The notes beneath the pieces are model-generated. The model saw nothing but the letters and a program-made list of their open reading frames with translations, was not told where the DNA came from and made no database searches. Made by a program: the position numbers and the translations under genes. From assembly GCA_932294295.1 (NCBI GenBank), contig OW028579.1, positions 434,001-498,000 on the forward strand: 64,000 bases of DNA, in the 5' to 3' direction. Each line of letters starts with the position of its first letter. The first letter of the stretch is position 1. Below are positions 11,216-22,900 of the stretch, one piece after another. The stretch is from Alitta virens (Eukaryota > Annelida > Polychaeta > Phyllodocida > Nereididae).

Positions 11216-13810
11216 TTACACAAAGTATCTATCATATGATTTAAATACAAACTTGCTTATAAGAGCTGATCTAAAGTATTGTTTGTAGAATGACTCCAAG
11301 TTCTTGACCATGGAAGTAATAAACTGGTCATCTCTGGCGATTTCAATGATTTTGAAGTCCACTAAGGTAAACACAATGAACAGGCATCTGGAGTGGTTGG
11401 TACACATGAGTTGTCCTTGTACTTGATAGTAATACTGATGGTCATGGCATAGCGTCATACCTTCGTCACCAAACTTTACATAAGGTACATTGGTTGGATT
11501 AATCATCTTGTCCTTGGCGGTAAAGGGACATTTCACCTCCAGGATGGTATTACTGTCTACCAGTCGGTCAGGAGAAGCCGCCAACCATGGATTTGTGGAA
11601 TCCACAAAAAGCCCACATTCAACAGTTTTGTGTCCAGTGATGCGCTCAAATGCCTCCACGGCAACACTTTCATATTTAATGCCATGAGAAGTTGCTCTTG
11701 ATGAAAAATGCTTTTTGTGTATGAAACTTCTGGCCAAAGCATGAAAGTTGGTTGCAGATGTAGCTTTGCAGATGCGGCTAAAATTGGATGATGTAAGCCG
11801 ATGTTGTCGTTGCAGCATCCACTCCTTATTTTGTACTTGACCGAGTGTATTTTCTTCTATGCGAGTTTTTTCCTCCTTGGTAATTGATTCCAGCTGAAAA
11901 AAATCATTCATCTGAGCTTGAATCAAACTAGCATTCATTGTTTGATTATTATTAAGGTGATCTTAACAGACAAGTACCTTGTTATCCTGAAAGAAGCGGT
12001 CATCACTTCTGCCAGCATAGTCATGCATAAAATTTGTTGTTATGGGATTTGCTGGAGGGTACAACATCTCTACGGGCATCTTTCGATCATCCTGAAAAGA
12101 AAGTATAGAATTATGCAAAGCACTGTTCAGCTTGACGCAGATGAATACTTAAAGTGTAGAGAGTGAGAAGATTTTTATTTATGTGACACGTGCACAAAAA
12201 CATCACATATACAAATTGAACAAGTACACCCAGCCCCATATGGGCATATCTGTCACAGTAATATACTGATTAAAGCCTTACATAAAAGTCATCTTTTGCC
12301 ACAGCAGCAAACTTTCCAAATGCCTATTTACCAATAGTTCATTTATAATTTTAAACAGCATACATATGTCTGATAACAAAAGCTTAAGTGCTGAAAATTT
12401 GAACAACTGCATTGAAAGATACTCACAACAAAACTTAATACTTTGTTCCGGAACAAATCTGGATAGCCAGTCATGTTCCTTCTCTGCACAGGCCGCGGAT
12501 CGAACTCCCATTCCTTTTTTCTGAGCATCGCCAGGTGGCTGGTCTTCATAGGGGAACCTTTGTAGGGCTTTGCATGGTGAAAGGTTTGAAGTCTCTAGAA
12601 AAATAGTTTTTGTGTGTTAGTCATGATTTTGCTTAATCCCGATATAGATTTTATTCTTATTTGGAGCTGCTTTTATTCATTTACCAATATGTTCCGTAAG
12701 AATATCACAACTTACTTGTGTGCAGGTCTGTTCTGTCAGCATATCACCAGTAGAGGAAAATATCATTAATCCATAGAGTAAGGTAGCAATATGTTTGCAA
12801 TGCCCAGATGGTCCCTCTCCTGCAGTGCATGTACACTGACATTCCTCAATGACTCCAAATGCATCAATTCTGACATCAACTGTATAAGAGGTAGACTTGG
12901 GGTATTCGGACCACACTTGTCCTTTCAAAAATGAAGTGGTACCCTGCTTTGCTTGACGCACATACCGAATGTATCTGAAACCGAGTTATACAATTTATTG
13001 TATAGATATAAACAAAGTAAAAATTCTTTTAGTTAATGTAATTGGTGTAAAATTATCAACACACCAGTTATACAAATGTGAAATAGGTATTTATGTCCAT
13101 ATTAAGCAAACAACAAGATTATGGAGAACTGCAGAATTACCTTTCTTCATACATGTCTTTGCACTTCTCTTCAAATTCCTTTTCGTTGGATTGAAGATAT
13201 TCTTGTATTCTCTTCATGAGAACATTTGGAATTTTTGTGCCATTGTGTACATCAGTAAATAATTCTGGACCTGGCACTGTCATCCAAAATTCTCTGGCCT
13301 TTTCTCCCACTTTCTCAGAAATGCCCATCTTGTCCAGTGACTCCAGTCTGTGTATAATAATATAAAAAATTCTTAGAAATCCATATTAAGTAATTTTATA
13401 AGTATTTCACAGGTTTCAGACTGTGCAGTGTACATGCAGCACCCATAATAAATGCATGATGAAATATTGATATCCATGCATGCTGTGTATTGTCATGATG
13501 CAAAACCACATGTCAATAACAATTAATAAATAAATATAGATATACATTTTTACTAGAATTTAAGGACAATAAAACACATACAATGACCATAGTATTGTAA
13601 ATCTATTTTGTGCAATGATGTTAAATTTCGTTTGTTGATGTCATGTGTTATGTGAGTACACACCTGTTGTTTATCTTAGTTCATAGCCATAGGCCTACAC
13701 AGTGTTTATTTACCTTGTAATCAAATCTTTCTTCCTGACGTGGATTTTTCCCTGCTCTTGAGCTCTGCTATCAGTGCTAAACACTTCCACTCGGTATATT
13801 TAGTTGTCAT
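11216..13810 (-). CDS. SAP-like / SWIM zinc finger / YqaJ-type exonuclease protein of the transposon (first exon frameshifted)
   Basis: Second gene of the element; probable nuclease partner of the transposase. Exons on the minus strand: 13810-13714, 13346-13141, 12974-12716, 12594-12427, 12091-11978, 11893-11216; joins downstream of exon 1 keep phase. Exon 1 plus the start of exon 2 reads like a SAP DNA-binding motif (ELKSREKSTSGRK, then LITRLESLDKM), but the two halves are in different frames: one base appears missing near 13728, and the frame as it stands ends in TGA. Exon 3 has a SWIM finger, C-Q-C-x-n-G-H-C-K-H-I (12777-12843). The last exon has the YqaJ/lambda-exonuclease fold: RLTSSNFSRI, G-x-x-Y-E, SPDRL, EVKCPF and QVQGQLMCT, with the D, E and K of the metal site present. 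A sequencing error could explain the shift. Confidence 0.8.
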
Positions 13811-14027
13811 TGTGTTTGGTCAAAGGTTACTTGAAAAAACGAACACAACACTGCAGCTACACAAGTTTGTTTACATACGTTCTACACTCGAGCGATAATG
13901 CGCACGGTAGGATCGGTCGCAGCACCTCCCCGCGGAAATTTCGCGTGACAACCTCATTCCTAGTAGGAATGAATAGACGAATAGAACACATGTGCAGCTC
14001 CTCTGACTACTTTATAATTTCTTAATT

Positions 14028-14112
14028 ATAATCGCGCCAAATTCACTATGTTAGACGGGTCGAAATAGGTGAATTCGGCAGTGCCGAATTTGACTTGCGC
14101 CGAATTCACCTT
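14028..14112 (-). repeat. Right terminal and subterminal repeats of the ISL2EU element
   Basis: Copies of GCGCCAAATTCAC, GGTGAATTCGGC and GCGCCGAATTCACC in mixed orientation, the outermost forming the right terminal inverted repeat that pairs with position 8182. Confidence 0.65.
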
Positions 14113-14639
14113 TCACCCAAATGGTAGAGATAGATGTTTTTGTTATAAAAAGTCATGTAACCGTTTTTGGTGTTGAAATATGGTTGATATTTGGGTGTTG
14201 ACGTTTTCGCGTGTAAACAAAAATTATAATCCTTTAAAAATTGAACACGAACTGTAAAGCATTGTCAATGCCTCAAACCTAGCTGATTAAAGTTTTATCG
14301 ACATACTCACCACATTAACAGGGCACAGGGGGCCGTTATTCCCTTGAAAAATCCCAATCTAAGCGAGAAATTTGATCGCACACAGCCTGTGCAAGCAAGC
14401 ACATGGCTTGACACAACAGTGACAGTGGCCTCGCAAACAAATGACGATTTTCTAAATATTTGTTCCAAGCTGAAAAAATCTTTTTTTGTGTATTTAGTGT
14501 ATTATTTATTATGATATAATTATTAGACTGTATTATGATGCACATAATGCTGAGATGTTAACAATAGATCAGTATACAGATTGGACACATTTCTCTGAAG
14601 TTGCATACTTTGCTGTATTGAAAACTGAACAGACTGACA
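14113..14639. other. Spacer with a relic of minisatellite B
   Basis: At about 14186-14222 the phrase TTTGGGTGTTGACG ... TTTTCGCGTGTAAAC matches the unit of the array at 62836-64000 (CTGGGTGTTGAAAG ... CTTTTGCGTGCAAAG). No gene is present; the rest is unremarkable AT-rich DNA. Confidence 0.4.
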
Positions 14640-14845
14640 TTTGGCACTGTCCTCTCTGTGTAGATGTTAATCTGTGCCAGCATGTCAGCATTTCTGCATG
14701 TTGATGTTAAGATGCCGAAATGTTAAAATGTCACTACACAGATGCTGATGTTAAGATGTTGACATGTCAAAATGTTAATGTCAAAAATGTCAAGATGCAG
14801 ATATATCAAGATGTAGATGTCAACATGTTAACATTTAAAGAAATT
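14640..14845 (-). repeat. Decayed minisatellite related to array A
   Basis: Repeated words GATGTTAAGATG, CATGTCAGCAT, GTTAAAATGTCA and ATGTAGATGT occur through this stretch. They are the vocabulary of the 2820-3830 array, mostly in the opposite orientation and heavily diverged. Confidence 0.6.
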
Positions 14846-14854
14846 AAGTACTGC

Positions 14855-14999
14855 TGGCCAAATGTGCCACGTGCGTTTTCCATGAGAAGGATAAACGCAT
14901 GGAAAACACATGGTTTTTAGCTAATTATAATGAGGCCAAACCATGCGTTTTCCATGTGTTTATCCTTCTCATGGAAAACGCACGTAGCACATTTGGCCA
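14855..14999. repeat. Foldback (hairpin) element, about 145 bp
   Basis: Two arms of about 62 bases, starting TGGCCAAATGTGCCACGTGC at 14855 and ending with the reverse complement at 14999, differ at only three or so positions and are separated by about 20 bases. Each arm also contains its own GGAAAAC/GTTTTCC inverted words. This is a foldback-type MITE; no target duplication is evident. Confidence 0.8.
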
Positions 15000-15007
15000 T
15001 GTATAAG

Positions 15008-15110
15008 TTTGGGCTGGCAATGTTTCACTGCTAATGCACAGGTTGTGGGTTCAAACTTCTCTGCACCCGGTTGTTCAAGGGAGCTTGGCTGTTATGTTGA
15101 GCATATGTGA
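15008..15110 (+). repeat. tRNA-derived SINE head (relic)
   Basis: GGCTGGCAATGTTTCACTG resembles a degenerate A box, and GTGGGTTCAAACTTC is a good B box (GTTCAAACT); the spacing is tRNA-like. The downstream body is not delimited. Confidence 0.4.
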
Positions 15111-15992
15111 TGTTCAGTATAGTATGATACTTCAATGTTCATCTTTTTGTATTTTATAGCCACGATTTTCAGGACAATTTATTTTGTAATACCCTAACGT
15201 GCTATTAACAATTGTGATGTCCAACATGTAGCATGTACAATTTTTGTATGTATATAAAGTGTCAAATATCATTTAAGACTTCCGCGTGGCTGTTTTATGA
15301 ATGTTGAACTAGTTTCAATCTGTATCATTTAAACAATTTGATATTCATGAATGTCACTTGAAATATATCATGGAGGCATACTGTAAATTCATCATAGATA
15401 CCTGCCTCTGCAGTTTTGATATACTTATAATTAATATACTCTCTTTTGTGAATATATGTTTGTTATTACATTGCATGACATTGATACAGATTGTGCTTTT
15501 TTGTGCCATGATTTTCCATATATTTTCATTACAATTAACTATATCATAATTATAGTTCAGATGATTATTAATTTTATATACATGTATATATTTATATATT
15601 TATAAACTCTTGGACAATGAGGCCTATAACCCTCATGTAATTTAGCAAAATGTTAAAAATTTTGGATGGTGCAGTAAACCTGGTGCTAGGCATTATATAA
15701 CAGCTACTGTGAGATTGTGATTTATTTCATATATTATTATTTTATTTAAATTTTTCAGTATTATGATATTCAGTATTATGAGATGTGTTCACTGTGATGC
15801 TATAGTATAGAAAATGAGATATATAATATTTGGATCAGTAGTTCTTGAAGTAGTATTTAGTTAGTATATTCAATATATGTAATTTTTATGTCTGTATTAA
15901 CAATGTATTGTGCATTCTATGTACCTCGTTTATGACGAATGGGTCAAAACTGACTCCGTATGGTCAAATAAAATTTATCTATCTATCTATCT
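15111..15992 (+). repeat. Possible LINE 3' tail ending in (TATC)n
   Basis: AT-rich sequence ending at GGTCAAATAAAATTTATC followed by a TATC microsatellite (15968-15992). A polyadenylation hexamer directly before a simple-repeat tail is typical of non-LTR retrotransposon 3' ends. The start is not defined and no coding remnant was recognised. Confidence 0.3.
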
Positions 15993-16920
15993 ACACTGAA
16001 TATTTTTTATTATTGATTCGTATAAGACTTTAATTTTTGCTAAATGAATTGGTTTATTACGATTTATAATTCTAAGATGGTTATTAAAGAAAAATTTTTA
16101 TTTACAGAACATACTTTGTTTTCTATATTGACATTATTTTGAATACCCAGTGTATGGCATTATATCCATGCCAAAACAAACAGGCGTTTATTGCCAATTT
16201 CTTACAAGCAAATCTATATACGGGCGTATAAAAAAAAAAAATGACATAATAAGAATACATAAAATAATTATGAAGGATTATGAAATACAATCACTATGAT
16301 GTATTAGCTAATATAATAATTAGGATGTATCAACCAATAACCACTTTGTGTACAAGTATGAGGGCAACAACACCGAGGAGGTGGGGGGGGGGGTAGGGTA
16401 ATCAGTGGCTGATCCCAATTTGTTGTAGTAATTTTGTGATTGGGTAACTGCAATTGCTGTTCTCTGTGCTTTGCCCCAGCATTGTCATTTGACTATCGCC
16501 AAAAGTATATGTTGCATGTGACTTTCTTCAATTTCACATATGATGCTTTATGCCCTGATTTCGTACTAAGACTGCAACAAATATGCTTTTCGTTCATGGG
16601 TCAATAGCTATACCTATATACTAAATTATCATAAAGATCAATGATTTTTTTTACGAAACTCTGATAAGGTATCTCAAAGGCTATCACACGGGTCTTCATA
16701 AGGCTCCTACCCACGCTTCAAGGTTTCTTCATATGAAATTGTTGCTCCCTCCAGCCACTATTCAGATTCCAGGGGCCTTTGTTTTCTTTTTATATAATCA
16801 ACATAATTCAAAGTGGGGGGTGGCTCAGATCTTGTAAAAGATTTAAAATATAACTATAATACTACTGCTAATAAGAATTTTTAAAGACAACTAGAAAACT
16901 CAATTCAATTTCCATAACAT
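15993..16920. other. Intergenic DNA, nothing recognised
   Basis: AT-rich spacer with a G run at about 16382-16392. No exon or structured repeat supported. Confidence 0.45.
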
Positions 16921-16926
16921 TTTATT
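16921..16926 (-). terminator. Polyadenylation signal of the RING-TRAF gene
   Basis: AATAAA on the minus strand, 10 bases past the stop codon of the gene that ends at 16936. Its position is closer than usual, but it is the only canonical hexamer nearby. Confidence 0.5.
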
Positions 16927-16935
16927 TGTAAACAT

Positions 16936-19900
16936 TTAAAAAAAATTTGGCCATGCAAGTTTAACATGTTTTGTGCTCTCGGCCAGCAAATGTTCTGCCA
17001 TGTCACTCTTGGCAGCCACACTGTAGCATTCTATGACAGGGCACCTTACTGGTCTCTTGTCGCACTTGAGTATGTGCTCCGTTATGGAATACCTGCAAAA
17101 AGAAAAGAAGAAGAATATTAATCATTGTTAATTCCTCAATGTGTTGTATCTTTGCCATTGGTACATTGATGGCATATAATGTTTCCAAAAAATGCTATTA
17201 TATTATATTTTATCCTAATAGTAGGGTGATCCCTTATGTCACTTATATACCAGCCCCCTGTGACTATAACTACACATAATCCCTTTTACCATTTGAAGTT
17301 TGAAAGAGGACACAATCACATAGGAATGCTGTAAGATACATAAGGTAAATGTTTAGGTTCAAGGCAAAGAAATAAGCATAGAATATGAATAACAAGAGAA
17401 ATAAGTAAAGAAAAAAAAATCATGTATAATGCATGTGTATAATTAAGAGCCCTATGCGTCTATAGCTCATCTTTAAGTAGGTAAAGAAGAGGTTGTATGC
17501 AGGGAGGCTGCAGTGCCAAAATAACCCGCCATGGCATTAGCAATTTAGCAAAGAAAACAATCAGAAAGTAAACGAGAAAGAAAGAAAAAAAAACTGTACC
17601 ATTTATTCACATGCTGTATACAAGGTAGGGAAATGGAGGAAAAGACGGATGTTGCTTAATTTCTTTCATATATTAGTTAAGAGTACTTGACATGTTTTAC
17701 TTGTTGATAGCCTATACATTTAAGGGAAAACTGAAGTACTAATTCTACAGTTACTATTTGTATGTATCTCATATTTGGTAGCTGTTAAGAGCATTCTCTG
17801 CAAACTTGAGGCAAATCCATTCAGTCCGTTTTATTTTATAACAAGATTAACAGCCTAAAAATTGATATTTTTTGTACCAATTTTAGCATGACATTTTGTA
17901 AGTTGATGGGATATAATTGATTAAGTTCAATACATTTTGCTAATAATTTGATATTTCAAACTAACATTTTCTAATGTACATTAAGTCTCTGGGTGTGGCA
18001 GTTTATGGCACAAATTCATGGTATTATATGTTCTTCATATCATTCGAGGCCATTGTGAAAGTTCCTTATGATTACAGGGAAGTGTCCTGAGCGTTATGCC
18101 TCATTGTCAATGCTACTGGTATAGGCTATCTGTCCTGGTACACTTACTTGTATGAATAGATTTCAAACGTCAAAATTCAATGTTTATGTTAAAAAATATA
18201 TGTTTTAGTTTATAGTTTCCAAAGTATGAATTGTGTCTTAAATAACGCCTCAGAAAAAGGTAATTGTCATTTAGTTACAATGAGTTACACAAGTGTAAAT
18301 GCAAATCAAGGAGGGACTAATTGCATTGAGCGAGAATAGTTTATATAATATCTACTAAGTGGCAGCAGCAGTCTATTGAGATGTGAGCATTGAATTGAGG
18401 ATTTATAAGGCATTAGTTCACACCATATCCCCTAGGTGTCAGCAGCAGTAAATTTTATTTTGCTTACCAATATTTTTATTTTTATTATACACCATGACCT
18501 CTAACTTATTACGCATGTGTGTGAATAAACATATCCAAAGAAATTAAATACATAGTTCAGCGAAATGTTTAAATGATAAAGGACATTATTTGTTCAATAG
18601 GCCTACATAAGCTTACATAATACCATGGCATGATTTAATTTTAAAATCCAACAGAGCAGCAGCAAAGATTGCATTTACCATGGAGTCACTAGTGAATCTA
18701 GTCATTTACGAATGGTCACTAAGATGGACAGACAAACGGCTAGACAGCTAGCTTTCCTAGACAGCTAGCTAGGTAAACAGGACAGACAGATATACAGACA
18801 GATAGATAGACAGACAGATAGATAGATAGATACAGTATGACTCATATGGAATAGTCCATGTTTCGCCATTAATTATAGCAAAACACCCCCAAAAGCCGAT
18901 CAAGTGGTGCAATGTTGATAGACATTCCTGACTAATTGGCTATAATTAATTTGTGGCTGGTGTCGGCCTGCAGTGGCTGGTCACGGTTCCTTGCCCCTGG
19001 TCACGGATATCAGAGGAGTGGGCTGCCGTGGATGGTGGTCAGCAGTTTGCCCTTATCGGCAACATGTGTTTCTTGTCAGTCTTGGATTTCAGTTCACTTC
19101 CCTTGTCACCCAGGAGACTTCAAACAAAGGGGTAAAATCTTGAAAGAAATGTTTCTTCCAATGTAAACTGCATGACTTCAATAATGTAGAATGAACTCTT
19201 GAAATATGCTCAGTTCTGTTAAGCACAGACATATGATTATACAGTACATAAGTCAGCCCCATGTGAATCTTTTTTTTTCTCTCTCTAACTTATTTCAAAT
19301 TTGATTATACAATTTACCTTGATATGGTTTTCTAATGTCTGATGAGTAGTTCTGAGAAATGTAATGAAAATGTATAACAAGCTTTTTCAGAAAGGGAAAA
19401 TTGTGCAAGTGACTCTCTTCTGCAGCAATGACCAGTCAGCACTAATAACCCTCCCCCCCCCCCCTTCCACCCCCATGGCCTTGCATGGTGGCGGTCATAG
19501 TCGATTGCTCCAGACCAGATCAAAGAAATGCTTAATTAGTCTCTGTAGTTTTCTAATTTTCTAATTATACAGCAATGACTCACTGTTTGTTGGTTGCTTT
19601 CATTATTTAGATCATGAGCATTTCCAGAGTTATGAAAAATGGTCATTCAACTAAAATAGTGTAAGATAAAACAAAGCCTGGTGTTGTGGGTCTCACATAT
19701 GATATATATTGCTGTATTCTCATTTGCTGGTATTAATGTTTCTCCATAAATTTCACATTTAAAAAACACATTTAATTGCATTTCACATATCTACAATAAT
19801 CCTAAAATATTGTTTATAATGCCAACACATGTTATTAAATAAGGGCTTTGGTGCAGTCAATATATAATTGACTGACTGACTGCTCATTGTCTGACTAAAC

Positions 19901-22900
19901 GCTGTATTAATAATGCTAGCTTAGATTATTGAATAAGAGCTTTAGTGCAGTCAATCTTAAGGCTGGCTGACTGACCGAGTGAATGCTAGAGCATATTATC
20001 AAATAAGGGTTTTGGTGCAGTCAACTAGGTCATGATGGTAGAGGGTAGGTCAGTATCCGAGAAGGGGAGGGGGGAGTCAAAGAAGCGTGGCCTGATTAGG
20101 GCAAACTATTTCTAGGTCATTTTGCACCAAGCAGTTGTTTGGTCAACCTCATTGTAAACATAAATAGTACACATGGATTTACCATTAGATGGATGACATG
20201 CGGATAATAGTCATCAGCCATATTGTGTCACTGAATCTCAAGTGAAGAAACCCCAAGTAAGTGGAGAAGAAGTATTTTTTGGGGGAAATAGTGTAGTTTG
20301 CTAGTTCACAGCAAGCTTACAGGCCTTAAAGTTGGATGATTAAATAGTATTGATGGATTGTATGCAGGAAATGTGTTAATTGTTTGTCACTTGCTGTTCA
20401 TGACTAACTGGAGTGTCATATCATTCTTTCATCCATCCATTCAGACAGTAGCTATAGCCAGTCTATAGTCAGTTGAGCCAAGGAGACCATTAATGTTGGT
20501 TGCTAGTCAGTCACAAAATAAGTCAGTCAGTCACTGGTTTCTGTCTCTGTCTTTGCCGTTGACATAGCAACCATTTGTCATGATGAAGAGCTATTGTAAA
20601 TATAGTTGAATTTAAAGTTAACACCGGCTGCCTTAATTGATCATTTACAGTAAGACTAAGAAATTATATTACTTTTATAAAGTTTACATTGCATTAAATT
20701 TCAACATTATTTGTAATGTTACGTTGCAAAAATATCTATCTATCTATCTATCTATCTATTTCTATCCATCTATCTATCTATCTATCTGTATATATATATA
20801 TATCTATCTATCTACCTACCTATCTATCTAACTACCTATCTAACTATCTATATTTCTACCTATAAAAAAAAGGTCAAAGTAGCCTTCAAAAAAAAATAGA
20901 ATGCAGACAGGTCGGAAATTATGTGGTCTTAATTGATGGAAGTGGACTTTCATAATATAATTGTGAGCTTTTGTGACACAGTGTTTATAGAGAGGTGGTC
21001 TTATTGGTGAGATTTTATATATATGGCGATCGTTAAAGATTACATAACTTTATACAAACGCACAAAAATTGCATGATATCATTTATCGATGTAATGCTCT
21101 TTCGCCGTAATGAAGGGCAGTAGAATCACAAACTTGGTGTAATATGTTTGCCAAAAGTACGAGGAGGGGGGGGGGGGGAGTGTTGTCAGAAGAACAGATT
21201 ATATCTCGTGTTTGTTTACACGGTTTATTTTGCGGTGTTTTTAATGTTGTGAATTGAGAGGGTTGACTGTTAAATTAATTTCTTTCCTTTCATTGTCGGC
21301 CTTTTGCTCCATGAAAGATAACTTTTGGTATTTAAATTTATTGATGATATAGATATCTTGGGGTCTACTAATCACATTGCAATGAAATTAACATGGTCGT
21401 AATCTAGGAAATGAGAGCTATCCCATAAAAATAGTGTCACTTCAATCAAATGAAGATGGAGAAAAATTATTGTTGTAACTCAACTCTTCCAGAATCAGTG
21501 CCACTTTGATCTAACAATGCATAATCGAGGACAGTGATGAAAGAGTTGCGGTGGTATAAGTCTCAGCCCCCTCTATGCAATTAAACCCTGATAATATCTA
21601 TATTTAAAGTAGCTAACATAACATTGATAATTTTGTGCAACTAAACAATGAAGATGAAATTAAGACAGTCATGAAATCAAGAGAGCCTGGGTTTTTTAAA
21701 TCCCTTGGAAAAATTCTTGTGAATATTGATGCCTAATAAATAATTGAGTTATCATCCATCTTCAGACATGACACATGTTGAACATCACTCTGAGAGTCTC
21801 TGGATTATAAGCTTTTGTATACTATATCTTCTATCTTGTATACTTTATGTTTTCATCACCTATGTTTTAGATCATTTGTTATGGATAATGCTGTAAGATG
21901 TATATATATATCGAGATAACAAGATTTCACTCTACATTAAAAACTGTATATCATTATGTTGCTATTGTATTTTAACAAATCTTTATTGCAGCTGTAACCT
22001 AGTTATATTTACTACTTTTCTCCTATTCCTTAATTGTTACTTTGTATTTTCTGTTCACATTGCGACACATATGTCATGAATGACATGAAGCTGTCTAATA
22101 AAAGATATATGTATATATATATATGAGAATATTGACGGGAAAAAAAGGTGTTTAAAATATTGAGAACATGGACAATTACTCTTCAGGTACGGATATAGAA
22201 ATTTTGATTAGGGTTGGAGGGGGAGGAGGGGATCATTGAGTTATTAGCACTAATGATGGAGACCGGTGTCCGTGCATTATGCCATGTATATGTTTAGTTA
22301 TACTAAAATAATTACTTGTTTACCATTGTCATTAAATCATGGACATATTTCTGAGTATTATTGGAATCTGTAAGGCATAGAAAAAATGTATTTCCCTACC
22401 GATTTACTTGGGCATCACAGAGCCAGCACATTATTTTACAGTTGGCTCGGTGCTTATAGCCCTTGTCTTCTCCCTTACAGCCCTCACAATGCATGGGCCT
22501 ATACAGACATTCCTGTTAATAAATGAAAATCACAAATACAGTTAATATAATAAAACATGTGAATATATCACTTTGACTCTAAATGTAGGTAAACGCACAC
22601 ATGTTCATTATGTACCTGAATGTGTCCATCGAGTTCCTGGCGAGGCTGCTCCCAACCGCATCCATTTGGGCAGTCCACAATGACCCTACCACACGCTTTT
22701 TCGTGCATTGCAGTTTCTGGGGCATTTGCACTTGTGCCACAACCTGAACACTTCAAGATCGCATCCTGCCAGATGTACTGGAGTTGTCGAGCCTCGGTGA
22801 CCTGCTCCTTCATGTAGGGCCCTCCACGGCACACAGGGCACCTGAATTTGGTTTCCAGCCAGTGGCAGATACAGTCTTTACAGAATGCATGCTGACAAGA

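Larger units (their letters stand above)
8182..14112. mobile_element. ISL2EU-type DNA transposon (THAP-DDE plus YqaJ genes)
   Basis: A 5.9 kb element carrying two convergent split genes: a THAP-DDE transposase (8703-10693, plus) and a SAP-like/SWIM/YqaJ protein (13810-11216, minus). The ends are inverted: AAGGTGAATTTGGTGCA at 8182 against AAGGTGAATTCGGCGCA read inward from 14112. Both ends carry further internal copies of the GGTGAATTCGGCGC word. TC lies just outside each end (8180-8181 and 14113-14114), a candidate 2-bp target duplication. The pairing of a Harbinger-like transposase with a YqaJ-fold nuclease is established for the ISL2EU group (formerly IS4EU). The exact boundaries are inferred from one copy. 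Confidence 0.85.
17093..22399 (-). other. Intron 3 of the RING-TRAF gene
   Basis: Holds microsatellites (GATA/GACA at 18780-18832, TATC at 20732-20850), a three-copy tandem repeat (19825-20035), GC runs, and the LINE-like tail at 22056-22110. The stretch 18953-19135 is open and GC-richer than its surroundings, but I recognise nothing in it. Confidence 0.5.

Noticed and set aside
18953..19135. GC-richer open stretch reading WAAVDGGQQFALIGN in the RING gene intron
   Set aside because: Looks coding-like by composition but has no recognised domain and is antisense to the host gene; too short to call.
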